Below, one piece after another: positions 44,389 to 56,004 of a stretch of 64,000 nucleotides of DNA. The position numbers were made by a program, and so were the translations under genes. The notes beneath the pieces were generated by a model that was given only the letters and a program-made list of their open reading frames with translations, did no database searches and was not told the DNA's origin. The DNA lies in the NCBI RefSeq assembly GCF_000972845.2, contig NC_040016.1, positions 26,296,376 to 26,360,375 on the forward strand, read 5' to 3'. The stretch comes from Larimichthys crocea. Its lineage: Eukaryota > Chordata > Actinopteri > Sciaenidae. The stretch's first letter is position 1. Each line of letters begins with the position of its first letter.

Positions 44389-45136
44389 GACTTGTTTAAC
44401 CCTCCCCTCGACAGGTGGAGGGAGAGGATGCCTGAGGAACTGTGATGGTTTCCATTTTGGTGTTTGTCTGTCTGGACATTTACAGGGAGAGATGACAAGA
44501 GGTGCTAAAGTACAAACAGCTACAGGGGACAAAGGTTTGGGAGGGGGAGTCATGAGTCGGGTGGGTTTACAGTAGACAGATGGGATGATTGGTTAAACTG
44601 CTGGGAGGGACTACTGTTTTTGTGGTAGCCCAGCTACTACAGTGGCCTAAGACAAACAAATCCTCGTCACATTTCGGATCCATCAGTTGGTCAGAAGCGA
44701 CGATGGGGAGACGTGTTCTCCCTTCCCAGCATTTCATTTTTTAACGTACTGGCTTTTATTTGGTTTAGTTCGTCTCTCATTATCCAAACGTCCTTCTTCT
44801 TTTTTCCTTTTTTTCTGGACTGAACGTTTGCCTAACAGCTCTTCATTTGTCTTGCTTTTAAACGATACGAGAAGACTGCCACCGCCGGATGTCCGCGGGC
44901 ACACGACTCGTATTTTTAATAAGGAGTGAGACTCTTTGAGGATCTGCGATCACCCCTGCAGACGACCTGAGAGAATGGGAGGCCGAAGGTGTGTGTGTGT
45001 GTGTGAGTGAATGAGTGTGTGTTTATTCAAATACGGTTTGCCTTTTAACACTAGTTGTCTGTTTCTATCCTTATTCACAGTGTCTAGTAAAGATGAGAAT
45101 AACAAGGTAGCCTAAAAAAAAGATTTAGAGATGAAT

Positions 45137-45142
45137 AATAAA
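45137..45142 (+). terminator. dag1: Alternative poly(A) signal AATAAA
   Basis: AATAAA lies within GAATAATAAATAAT, followed by T-rich TTTGTTTGTTTC. It would give a 3' UTR of about 770 nt if used. Confidence 0.35.
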
Positions 45143-46129
45143 TAATTTGTTTGTTTCATTGGTTTTAAAATTCACTGTATATCTGGAAGATGTTCTGATA
45201 GATTGTGTTCTATTTTTTTGGGTGGTGGAAGAAAGGCACTGCCTCGCTAAGATAACCTGCAGGAGCTCTTTAATTCCTGTCATGACGATTAGACTTCAGA
45301 GAAACGCCTTCCTCTGACGAGGAGACGATGAACTACTGTTTTTTATTATGAGAATATGGAACTAACTTGTAAATTCAGAGTTTAGTTTGGATCTGGATGC
45401 AGTTTTTATGCAGATTTGACCTCAGACTACATTCATCCAGTACATCCAACGTAAACAGGAAAAGGACCCCCTTCAGTTTATTTTGGAGCAGGGATAATTA
45501 TTTTTTTATGTAACGAGGCAGTTCATGCTCAGAGGAGGAACTGTGTGTGCCATGGAGACTCTCCCAGGTGGGATTGTACAGATTCACGTTTAGAGGTCGC
45601 AGAGGAAGGAACAAAAATAACCTTGAATGAATTTCCAGTAATTAAGTAAAAATCAGTCAATTCTAATTTTTTTACAAAGTTTTTTGATACAGCCTCAAAT
45701 TGTTTGATTATTAAAAGAAAACATGATCAATAATTAGTCTTCTGTGATTTGTAAGATCTTAGCCTAGAAGTTATGATTCACTTATGTACACCTTTTTTTT
45801 TTTGTTGTTGTCATGGGTCACATATTTCAAATGTTTTCATTTTATCGTGTGTTTGTTTGCATATCGAAAATGTATCTCCCGACTATACAAAGATGGACTG
45901 AGCGATATTTTATGTAATCACAAATTTTATTTTCATGTCCTTTTAAGTTTGCTAATGAGTTTCTCACCTGAACGTGACCCTTTGCAATAATAACGTAAGG
46001 CGCTCGGTGACCGGACGACTCGACGCAGGTTAGAAAGCGAGTGGCTCATTTTGTCATAATGTTGTTTTTTTGCAGGATGCCAAGGTTTTTTTTTTTTGCT
46101 TTTTTTGCTTTTCAAGTGTGCATTGTCAT

Positions 46130-46135
46130 AATAAA
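46130..46135 (+). terminator. dag1: Probable distal poly(A) signal AATAAA
   Basis: CATAATAAAACC is preceded by a long T-rich tract and followed by GT/T-rich sequence (GTATCTGATTTG, TGGTTTTGTTGGGAATGTGT). This is the arrangement expected at a vertebrate cleavage and polyadenylation site, with cleavage around 46150-46160. Confidence 0.55.
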
Positions 46136-47634
46136 ACCAAACTGGTACGATTACAAATGAAAAATCTTCATTCATGTATCTGATTTGAACTCATCCTGAC
46201 TGGTTTTGTTGGGAATGTGTCTCATCCTGTCATGTTTTCCCGCTCTGACTGATGTTTGTGGATGAGGTTTTTGATCACTGTCACTTTTCTACTGCTTCCA
46301 CTCAGCCTTGAATTGATAAATCAATCTGTCTGAAGTCCACGAGGTTTTCTTTTTGTTTTTTTTAACCTCCCTAGACGGCTTGCTGCCTGGCAACCGTCTC
46401 CAGTCTGTGGACTCATTGGAACGGTCGTACTGCTGTCCATTTTGTACTAAATTATTCTGCTATTGAATGACTAGTTGGACAATTCAGTTTGAAAGCTCTG
46501 CCCCATTAAAAAGAATCCGCTGTGAAAACACTCTCAGCTCTCTCCATCTGTCTTTTCCACACATTGCATACAGATAATTTGCATTGATTGCTTAGAATAT
46601 TGATTAGATGTAAACAGTTTGCCGGCTCTGTTGCACCTCTGTGATAATTCATGACAGAGTTTAATTTGGAAGTCGAGGATGCAGCGGTGAATGTATTCCC
46701 GAGGCGCCGCGAGTTTCTAAAATGGATGAATGGATCATAGTGACGACAAAGATTAATGAGGATTGATTTTTGGTTTGATTGAGACAACGTACGATGACGA
46801 GGTCTTTCAAACTGAAATCAGTAATACGCTCAGGGGAAGCTTTAATCACAACTTTTAAAACTAATTAACAGCCTGTTAATATTTTCACATTCATGATGTT
46901 TTGCCCTCACCGCTGGCCGATGTCTCATCTCAGATGTGCTGAAAATCTGATCGGGGGATTCTGGAAGATTATAGATGTGCTGAGTTTGCATCTCACAGAG
47001 TCTAATCAGTCGCTGTTTGAAGAACCAGACAAGCTCGATCTATCAGGGCGACTTGCTAAAATGATTTGTAGTATTTCTGTATTTTGCATCACAGAGGCGC
47101 CGCCCCTCCCCCAACACTTTGAATTTCACGTAAAGTGGAAACTGCAAATGAGAAACTGCAGCAAACGCATCGTTCGGTCAGCTCAGAGGTTTTTCCACAT
47201 GTCTGTTTCTTGGCATTACATTTGATTAAACAGGTTTAGTCCTAAGAACATTATTTATTGTTGAGCTTTGAATCCTGAACAGAACCAGTTCAAGAACCAG
47301 AAATAATTTGGTGTTAAATTCCTGATCAACACGTCTCTTTACATTTATGTTGTTTTTATTCAGATCCACAGTTGTTAGTGTTTTTTGAACCATTCATACT
47401 TTTACTCACATTTGACTCGTCATATTTTAACTTGTAACTACTCATGGATGTTTGTGTGCAAGGTAACTATGCTATCAGGCACATCTTGAAACAAAATCGT
47501 TACAGAAAATGCAAAAGATATTTTCTTTAATAGAATAAAATGTTTTTAACTTAATTTATTTTATTTTTTAAAGATATATTGACAAGAAGATGTCTAAGCG
47601 TACCACTAGAGGGAGGTTTTATAGCATAATGATA

Positions 47635-48420
47635 ATATTTAAACGTCTTTATTTATATAGCACCTTTTATGCACAAAGTGCTTCACAGAGCAAGAATAAA
47701 ACAGAAAGTCCAGCAAAATGGAAAACACAAAAGTGAAATAGATCAAGTTCAACCATACAATTAATAATAATAATGATAATAATAAATAAATACATAAAAG
47801 TAGAAATTAAAATCAAGTCAACAAACGTAAAAACTACAGCAATAAAATAAAATATATTAAAACATGTGAGGAGAACAAACAGAGGATGAAAGTAAAAAGA
47901 AAGGAGGTCAGGCGCCTGACGTCAAAGCTCGGCTAAATTTATTTCTGCTAAGCAATGAACCAAGTTGTGAATAGGAGGTTGTGTCATCTGCATAGCTATG
48001 GAAACTGATGCTATGGTTTCTAATGATTTTGCCAAGTGGTAACATGTAAATAATGAACAGGGCCTAAAGTCACAGAGGAGTCACACCCAGTCAGAGACGA
48101 CCTGAACCATTAAGACCATCCCCGAGAGGCCAGCCCAGTTTTCCAGTCAGTTTAAAAGATGTTCTGGTCGCCTGTATCAAAGGCTGTGCTAAGGTCGAGG
48201 AGAACCAGAACAGACAGCTGCTCGATTCTAATGTCACTGAATACTCTGACGAGTGCTGTGCTAAGATGTTCCTTAATAAAATTACTTATCTGTCTAAAAT
48301 CGTACCTAAAAACAGGAGGTCTGGAATTGTTCAGATCTGCAGGATCTAGGTCACTTCTTCTAAGCTGAGACAATGTCTAACAGTTCCTCTAAAAGAAGCA
48401 GCTAAAAACTGTGAGGTAGC
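47635..48420 (-). mobile_element. Degenerate non-LTR retrotransposon (L2/Rex1-like reverse-transcriptase relic)
   Basis: Read on the minus strand, 48375-48130 encodes the pattern VLVLLDLSTAFDTGDQNIF, a decayed form of the LLDLSAAFDTVDHNIL block of LINE reverse transcriptases. It is followed after a stop by LENWAGLSG. A GTSAL-like segment with VFSDIR precedes it, also in the order expected for the palm domain. Frameshifts and stops interrupt it. The plus-strand start, TTTATTTATATAGCACCTTT followed by AAAGTGCTTCACA, and GTGTCATCTGCATAGCTATG at 47977 are sequences I associate with abundant fish interspersed repeats. The element is dead. Confidence 0.6.
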
Positions 48421-50829
48421 TGTAAACATCAAAGTTCAAAAAATGTAAGTAATCAGCTGGGGAGGTTTCATGGTGACATCTGTGAGTTCAGATGTTGACC
48501 CTGTTCACTGTTAGTGTCTTTAAAGCCTCCAGTCTGAACCAAACCTTCAGTTTGATGCTCGTCTATATTCTCAGGTTTGATTCATAAAAACATGAATGGG
48601 TGATAAACAGAGACATCCAAAACTTCCCTCCGTAAAAATCTTTGACTCGAACATGTCGACGAGACGAAACCAGAAGTTTGAACCTGAGCTCATCCAGTGT
48701 TCATGTTTCTGTTCTGGAAATGTTTGAAAGTAAGAGCATTCTTAATGATTCATTATTTAAACGTGAGACTTCATAAAACAGATTAATGTGAGTAAGTTTC
48801 ATGATGACATCACTGTGAGGTCACGAGGCTCTGACAGATGAATTATAGCTGCCGGGTCGGTTCAGAGCCGGTTCTTTATTAGGCCTCTCACAATAGCAGG
48901 CGGATACTCACATAAATACAGAACAGGAGTATTTCTCCGAATAGAAACAATTGTCAGGCTGCACGACTATACTTAACACTGACTCCATGTTCCCTGGATA
49001 CTGGGCTCTCAGCCGCCCTATTCTTAGACACATGATGATACTGGCCTGAATTCTGATTGGGAAGCAGCCTCAAGTCACATTTAAGGAAACGTCTGCAACA
49101 CTTTGGACTCCGAAGATTAGGTTGCAGTCGCTAAAAACAAAGTTACAAAGAGCGGGCGAGCTGATCGTCGTGTAGGAAAGAAGAAAAGCGAAGCGGTGCT
49201 GTCTGTGCTCAAACTTCATGATATAAGCTTCTATCCTGTTGAATCCTCGTCAGGAAACAATGAAAGAAAACTTCATTATTACTACAGGGTAACTTTAGCA
49301 TCCTTTAACCTGGATCATATTTGGAGTTTTGAAATTTCTGGTGTCTTTGAACCGGCAACAAAAACCAAACATACTTTGACGCTGTCCAGTCGCCCGTCAG
49401 GATTTCTTCTCAGTGATCAGACATCGAGTGTTTCTGTCAGGCAACAAATCAGGATCAGGAAGCCCATGAAGTCATTTTAAAATCAATGAATCAGACGAAG
49501 CCAATGTCACATGTTTGGTATCAAATCAAAGATTTGTTTTTTTAATGAAAATAACCAAACCGAAAAATCTGTGATCGTTCCAAAGTCCCCGTACAGAATT
49601 TACCTTTTAATTTTCAGGTTAGGACAGTCGACCATCAGCACACATTTTGTTTTCATTCTTTTGTTCGTTACATACAACCAGCCTGACGAGAAACTTTTAA
49701 TAACTGGGTGAATTCCCTGCGGTGAAGCAGGTAAAAACTGGATTTGACGAGTTTTCCTTGAGTCAGCGCTCTGATGGATGATTAGTTCTCTCTGGAGTTA
49801 TGACAGACTTTATGAGTTGTAATTTCAGCTGACTGAATCTTTTTTCCCAGTAATTGAACAATCATGAAAGGTACAGGATTGTACTCTGTGACAGTTGTTC
49901 TAGCCTCAGTCACAGAGGCTGATGCAGCCCGTGTGGTGGAGCACAGGTCTGTATTAAAGACACGACCACATGGAGTCGGACGATGGAGCAGCAACTGTGC
50001 TGTGCAGTGGAGGAGCGGGACTTTAAATTGAAAATAAATTAACCATCCATCGCAGGAAAAGTCATTCAGAAAACAATTCAGCTGGTCTCCTGCAGCCAGG
50101 CTATTATCTGTCCAACCAAACACTGTCCACAGTGAAATACTCCTTCATTACAGAGTAACATGAACCTGCAGCCACGTCCTCACTGCACAGCGGCTTCACG
50201 CCTCAGTGTTGAACAGTCAGTGCTGTTCCTCTGCTCACACTGTGATTTACAATATTCTGAACTACCCAACACAAGAACTGTCATACAGAATATGAATTAA
50301 AACAGGCACACAGGAACGGGCCACACATTTCACAAGAGCTAGTGTCAGTGAAAAAGTTTGGACCCTGGACCAAACACAACTCCAGAACCAGCAAACACAC
50401 AACATGTTTCTGAAGATAGAAGTTATTTGAGGTTCATCACAAAGAAACACTCTGCTGTATTAAATAACATAACTAAACATGATGTTAAGGACAGTTTTTG
50501 TCCCACAGAAACAGATAATGTCTCCTATAAGTTCTGGTCACGGGTCAGTTGTGACCTGCTTATGGAAAGTTCATGATACAAAAACTTCTTAAACAGTCGA
50601 GGTGAAGAAAAGTCCACGAGGGGACAACAAAAACAAAAAAATATTTTTGTCATTTTTGCTTCTGAAGGTTATTAAAAAGAAATCAAACACTTTGTTTGTG
50701 CTTTGAGCTCATGTAGCATTTGACACTTTAAACCAAAACAAGGACGTTCATGGCGTGACTGCTAAAAGATGTTTGGCAGCTCTTAACTAAACCTGAGCTT
50801 CTGTTTCCACCATCATCCCTCTGTGATTT

Positions 50830-51055
50830 CAATTCTGTACCCTGCTCTGGCTCTGACGGGCTCTGCAGCCCAGAACCTTGAACTGTGTGGACCACAAAGT
50901 ATCAGAGCTGAATGTAAGCAACACAACACCTCCTGGTCTGCTGTCCACATCATGTGTTGTTTCTCAAAGACACCACGTCCAGAAGCACAGATCAGACTGA
51001 ACTAACAGGAAGCCAGACATGCATAGAGAATCTGATAGATTTTCAAAATAAAACA
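50830..51055. mobile_element. Dispersed repeat fragment sharing ATTTTCAAAATAAAAC with 53744-53800
   Basis: GAATCTGATAGATTTTCAAA and ATAAAACAC at 51018-51055 match GAATCTGGTTAATTTTCAAA and ATAAAACAA at 53772-53800, each preceded by an AGGAAGnCAGACA-type motif. It is probably one non-autonomous DNA element family. There is no coding sequence. Confidence 0.45.
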
Positions 51056-52016
51056 CAAACTACGTAGCTGCTTCCTCATGCTAGAAGACACACAAACCAA
51101 GAAAGATGACCAAACCAGAGCAAGTTAAAGTCTGGAGGGGAAAGCTCTAAATGCCACCACACACAGGTCAGTGATGTTGAGTCCCAATGCTGTTTTTGGT
51201 GTGTTCGATATAAAAGTCTGGAGTTATGCAGATTTTATTCTGTAAATACAGCCTTCTGGAGTTTTTGGAGACTCCATGAATAAATCGAGAAACAAAAAGC
51301 ATCTCAGCGCTTTATTAGAGGCCGATCACAGTCTGCTGTGTTTGTTCGCTGCCTCTCAAGCGTTGTCCTTTTTATGTCTCTCTGTGTGTGACTGTCCGTC
51401 TGTCTGCTGATCCGGCTCTGCTGTCCTGCCGTGATGTGTGGACACACTTGAAGGCGCCACAGGTCTGATTCCCAGCGATTTGAATGGAACAGTTCAGCTT
51501 CAGACTCTCCTCCAATCACTCATCTTGTCACGCTGAGTGTTCTTGACCTTGACATCTTCCAGCAGAGGGGTGTGCATAGCTCTGTCCTCCCCCGTCCTCC
51601 TCTCTCACCCATCCAGCCCTCTATTGCTTTTGTAAACCACATAATGACTTCTCGTCTGCTTTCACTGAAACGCTTCTTTTTGTCTCCGCTTTGCTATTGA
51701 CATGTTTCCACCTGTCTCCTTCAAAGCACTTTCTGTGCAAAGAAAGAAAATTAGAGGACTTGATGTGTTTCTGTTGTGAAGGAAAGACACAAAGTCTTTA
51801 AAGATTTCTTCTTTGTAGGACAACATCACCACATCCAAGCTGTCCTATAGAAGCCTCACGTGTTCACACACACACACTTTGAGTTTCCGTCCAAACATTT
51901 TACTGAATTTCGAGTGATGTCAACAGAAAATGTGAATGAACGTCTGTTGTCATGAGTATTAAGGTTTGTTTCATGAGATGAGCAGTAGGCGACGCCAAAT
52001 TCTCCAGTCTGAAAAC

Positions 52017-52062
52017 CAGAAGAAGAAGAAGAAGAAGAAGAAGAAGAAGAAGAAGAAGAAGA
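52017..52062 (+). repeat. (GAA)n microsatellite
   Basis: About 14 AAG/GAA triplets, uninterrupted. Confidence 0.93.
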
Positions 52063-52661
52063 ACGCTGGTGGAAGCTCAAGGTGCGAAAAACAAAAAGAA
52101 AACAGGAAGTAAATGAAACATTTGTGTTTGATTCATGCACTAATGCAACATCTCGTCTTTGTTCTGAGTTTCCTCTCCTGAGGTTAATGAGGTCCCGTGT
52201 GGGCCTTGAGGTCCCGTGTGGGCCTTGAGGTCCCGTGTGGGCCTTGAGGTCCTCAGCAGTATTAGTTGTTTGTCTTTGGTTGGGAACAGTAGGTGCCAGT
52301 CTATCTCAACACTGTGGTGTCCAGGGTCACAGAGACCTGTTGCTGCCTTCATAGACATAATAGATAGCTTGTTGTTGACGGTCCAATCTGCGTAAACAGA
52401 CATCTGTGTCTCCAGACTAGAACATGCTGACAATAACACCTCCATGGGTAAAGACATTCTCTGTGACTCATTCTGGGCGTGTAGTATTTGTGCTGTTATC
52501 TTGGGGTTTAAAGTCGATCCACCAGGATGAGTTGGGCAGAATGTGAGACCGACTCAGGCACTTCTGATGAACTTTGAGAGTGTCTCTAATTCTGCTTGAT
52601 CAAGCGTCAATAAATAATACAGCATCAGACATCAGAGGCTCCTGAACACTTTCTGAACTCC

Positions 52662-52674
52662 TGACCTTTGACCT
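52662..52674 (-). promoter_or_regulatory. Perfect DR1 nuclear-receptor motif
   Basis: TGACCTTTGACCT is the reverse complement of AGGTCA-A-AGGTCA, a perfect direct repeat with one-base spacing. It is followed by a third near-match TTGACTT. DR1 elements bind RXR heterodimers, HNF4 and COUP-TF in vertebrates. The heptamer tandem TGACCTT can also arise as simple repeat, so function is unproven. It lies about 6.5 kb past the dag1 poly(A) signal. Confidence 0.25.
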
Positions 52675-52754
52675 TTGACTTCAGCAAGATCTCCACAACA
52701 GTATAAATCTGCCATCATGTCCATAGAGGCTGCTGACTGCTGGACCTGAAAACC

Positions 52755-52806
52755 TCTTCCTCTTCTTCTTCTTCTTCTTCTTCTTCTTCTTCTTCTTCTT
52801 CTTCCC
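52755..52806 (-). repeat. (CTT)n microsatellite
   Basis: About 16 TTC/CTT triplets, in the opposite orientation to the (GAA)n at 52017-52062, 700 bp away. Confidence 0.93.
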
Positions 52807-52824
52807 TGTGCTACAAACACTGCC

Positions 52825-52885
52825 CGGCTAACAAACTGAGCTAACATGAGCTAACAGCAGCAGTTTACTTCACTGTCCATCTGTA
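52825..52885 (+). mobile_element. Dispersed repeat family GAGCTAACATGAGCTAACAG
   Basis: It contains ACTGAGCTAACATGAGCTAA and CAGTTTACTTCACTGTCCAT. The same modules recur at 59045-59140 (with the first module duplicated) and, diverged, at 53985-54060 (TAACAGCAGCTACAGCTGTC). It is an interspersed repeat. Confidence 0.5.
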
Positions 52886-53984
52886 AATCAGAGAGTCAGC
52901 ATCTTTCACCGTGCTGGACTCGTTCACGTACGCTTCATCAGCCTCACAGCCTGCAGAGCTCCGTCTGTCTCCGTGTCTTCACATCACGCTGCGTCCTCTC
53001 CTGCATGAGCTCCACTTCTGTGCAATCAAATGCTGAGAGGCTGCGCTGTAACACTTTGCATATTGATGGGAAAATAAATGGCCCACACAAACACACACAC
53101 ATAAACAGATACTCGGAGTGCATGATAGAAAAGAATAAATCACATATTGATACCTGTGAAACAGCAGAAGCAACATCAATATCTCATGTTTCACGCTCGG
53201 TGATTCAACGCCGCGGCACAAACATTTGGAGAACATACGATCAACGTTAACATCAATCGATTCATTTTCAGTGACTCAGCATTATTACTACTCCACGTCC
53301 TCTGCTTCCTCTTTGACCTCCTAAAGTTCATTGACGACAAACGATTTGAGAGATCGCAAAACAAATTCAAGTCAACGCAGGAGAGCAGGATCTGATCTTC
53401 ACGACCATGTCTGCTCGCCAACGTTTCGGCTTCTGAGCACTCGGCCACGCCCACGCCTGGACGCCATGGTCGTCATGGTCGCGCTGAAAGGAAACGGTCG
53501 TCGTCTGTTTAGGACAATCTACAGATTTTACTGGGTGGATTGATTAGCACTGACCTGACATGGATGCAACGTGTTCTGTGCACGCCATGGCCACCGGACC
53601 TAGTTGCAGCTGTTCTAGTGAATGTTTCAAAGCTCACCAGAACCGCCGCGGTCCGGTTCAGAAGCAGCAGATCCGTTGAGAACACGCAGCTGTTCCATTT
53701 TTGACGCACGGCGTGTCAATGAGCACAGAGCAGCTCGAGGTGACAGGAAGTCAGACACACAAATAGCAGGGAATCTGGTTAATTTTCAAAATAAAACAAC
53801 CATGTAAGTGTATATTTATTAACGTGCAAACTTCTGATGAGGAACCATTCAGCATATTTACATATTCAGAAGCACAAAAACAGAAAAATCTGAGCAAGAT
53901 AAGAAAGTCTCCAGAAGTGGCGTGGAGAGCGGAACATGTTCCATGTTCCATGTTCCCAGTTTGACTGTAACACTTCCCGCTGCA

Positions 53985-54060
53985 CTGAGCTCATCGCTGG
54001 CTGACAGTAAACTAACGTTACTAACAGCAGCTACAGCTGTCAGACAGCCGAGCACTTCGG
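53985..54060. mobile_element. Diverged copy of the GAGCTAACAG repeat family
   Basis: CTAACGTTACTAACAGCAGC, TACAGCTGTCAGACAGCC and nearby GCACTGAGCTCATCGCTGGC resemble the family at 52825 and 59045. Confidence 0.4.
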
Positions 54061-54332
54061 TCAACTAGTGGAGGCTCTAAATGAAGTCGGTAATAAAGCT
54101 TTAACGTTAAACCAGTGTGACTGAAGCTGTCTTTGTTAGAGGTGAGCACTTTGTTCTGCTTCTGTATTTCAAGTCTTCAGATTGAGTTTAATAAGGCGTG
54201 TTGTCCTTCAGCTTCAGCACAAGTCTCAGGACTGCAGATAAAATAAATACCGGTGAGAGTCAGCACTTCCCTCTTTGATTATTCTCCTTTCATATTCAGC
54301 TTTACTGACACTGCAGGCAACAAACATCCCAG

Positions 54333-54335
<3 letters not shown>

Positions 54336-54380
<45 letters not shown>
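54336..54380 (-). repeat. (CA)n microsatellite
   Basis: About 22 uninterrupted CA units. Confidence 0.92.
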
Positions 54381-54383
<3 letters not shown>

Positions 54384-54581
54384 GCCACCACAATTCAATG
54401 TCACAGCCGTTTCCCTATCATCTCAGACATGGTTAGTATTCTGTCACAGTGCCCAGTGTTGTATGAAGCACTGCTCATTTGTATGTTGATAAAATGTAAT
54501 CTCCCAGGTGCCTGGCTGAATTTGTGAACACTATCCTTCTGACATTTGCAGAATGCCAAGCAACACAATGCTCTGCCAGCC

Positions 54582-54584
<3 letters not shown>

Positions 54585-54640
<56 letters not shown>

Positions 54641-54732
54641 CATGAGCCAGTCAAGACCTTTTTGTTTTCATGTATGCATATATTTGTGTGTGTGTGTGTG
54701 TGTGTGTACATTCCTCTGTGTAAATAGTGTGT
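54585..54732 (+). repeat. (GT)n microsatellites
   Basis: GT tracts at 54585-54639 and 54684-54707, with a short one at 54727-54740, facing the (CA)n at 54336-54380. Confidence 0.92.
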
Positions 54733-54949
54733 GTGTGTGTTTCTTTATTTCCTCTCTCGTCTCACGAGGTGTGTGTGAAGGATTAAGCCAATGTTTGCTC
54801 CAGACAGCAGATAAGATACGTTAACGCTCGTGTCTGACAGGAATTAAGTTTTACAATCTTTTGCAACGAAGCTTTCGAGTAGCTCAGCCGCTTTAATGAA
54901 GAGTCAGACTTCAGTTTGAGTCTGCAGCCATGTCAAAGCCTTTTGAACC

Positions 54950-55100
54950 AGAGCTACGTTTTCTCCACTGGAAAGGGCTCAAGAGCTCAATTTGGAATCA
55001 TGTTTTCTCCACTAGAAGTCACCCTAAAGGACACTTTATCATGTTTTCTCCACTAGACGGTCACAATAGTGGTCACTTTGCTATGTTTTCTCCACTGAAG
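54950..55100 (+). repeat. Imperfect tandem with four GTTTTCTCCACT modules
   Basis: ACGTTTTCTCCACTGGAA, then three copies of ATGTTTTCTCCACT, each followed by AGAAGTCACC-, AGACGGTCAC- or GAAGGCACC-like sequence, spaced 45-55 bp. It is a degenerate minisatellite, probably inside an interspersed element (it begins TTTTGAACCAGAGCTACG). Confidence 0.7.
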
Positions 55101-55302
55101 GCACCCTCGTCGTCATTGCTGAAAACAAGCTGCTGTAGAAATGATGAACCATCTTTCATCTTTTATACACACAGAGGCACGAATGAGGCACGCAGCATCA
55201 TTTTCTTAACACTTGTATGTTTTGAACCTTTTATTAACACAGTCACTGTCATCAATGTTTACGCGACACTTGGAGATATTTTGACCTGCGTATCACCAGA
55301 AT

Positions 55303-55303
<1 letters not shown>

Positions 55304-55347
<44 letters not shown>
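55304..55347 (+). repeat. (GT)n microsatellite
   Basis: About 21 uninterrupted GT units. Confidence 0.92.
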
Positions 55348-55965
55348 TCAGAGTGGTAATGTATCTCAGAAACAGCTGTTTGTGTGTGAAGGACAAAGCG
55401 TTGCTCTCACATTGACACTGAGGTCAGTTTGCTCACTCACATCATGAAACTAATTGTGTTATCAGGAAACTCCGACCTCTGGAGACGTGTCCTGTTTGTA
55501 ATTCACCTGAATGATGTCACTCGTTCCTCGCTCGAGCTTCTCATCATTTCTGGACGTCTTCACCGCTGATGGTTTACTTGGCTGTCATTCAGCAGCATCA
55601 CACCTGAGGGAAAGTGGCAGCCTTCAGATAAACTGTATCCTTAAAACTCTGATTATCAGGCTGGCCCAAGAAGTCCCTGAAGACGGGTACTGTCAGGAAC
55701 TTCAGTCGACGGCAGACTTTGTTTGACCATCCAGTTAATCAGCCACTGAGAAACATTTCAGACCAAAGTAAATAAATGTCGGTAATATGAAGTGTCCCAG
55801 ACATCCTGTTTTTGGTTCTGTTCGTCAGCTCTGAACACATATTGCCACTTGAAGCAGTGTGACCTGTGTGTCATGTCATGTTGCTTCATATCTCGCCTTG
55901 AGCTCTGAGACACAGAGACAGAGACATCTGTTTCAAAGACAGCGGTGTTCAAAGTATCAGTGGGA

Positions 55966-56004
55966 TCTTCTTCTTCTTCTTCTTCTTCTTCTTCTTCTTC
56001 TTCT
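55966..56004 (-). repeat. (TTC)n microsatellite
   Basis: About 13 TTC triplets, the same orientation as the tract at 52755-52806. Confidence 0.93.

Larger units (their letters stand above)
44389..46155 (+). other. dag1: dag1 3' UTR
   Basis: About 1.77 kb of AT-rich sequence without coding frames follows the stop codon and ends at a canonical poly(A) signal at 46130-46135. It contains a short GT tract (44990-45004), several poly-T runs (45480-45510, 45790-45800, 46085-46110) and an earlier possible poly(A) signal at 45137. A long 3' UTR is usual for vertebrate dag1. The exact cleavage site is inferred. Confidence 0.6.

Noticed and set aside
48152..48373. Minus-strand open frame as a host gene
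   Set aside because: It carries the reverse-transcriptase LLDLSTAFDT pattern and is broken on both sides by stops, so it is a LINE relic.
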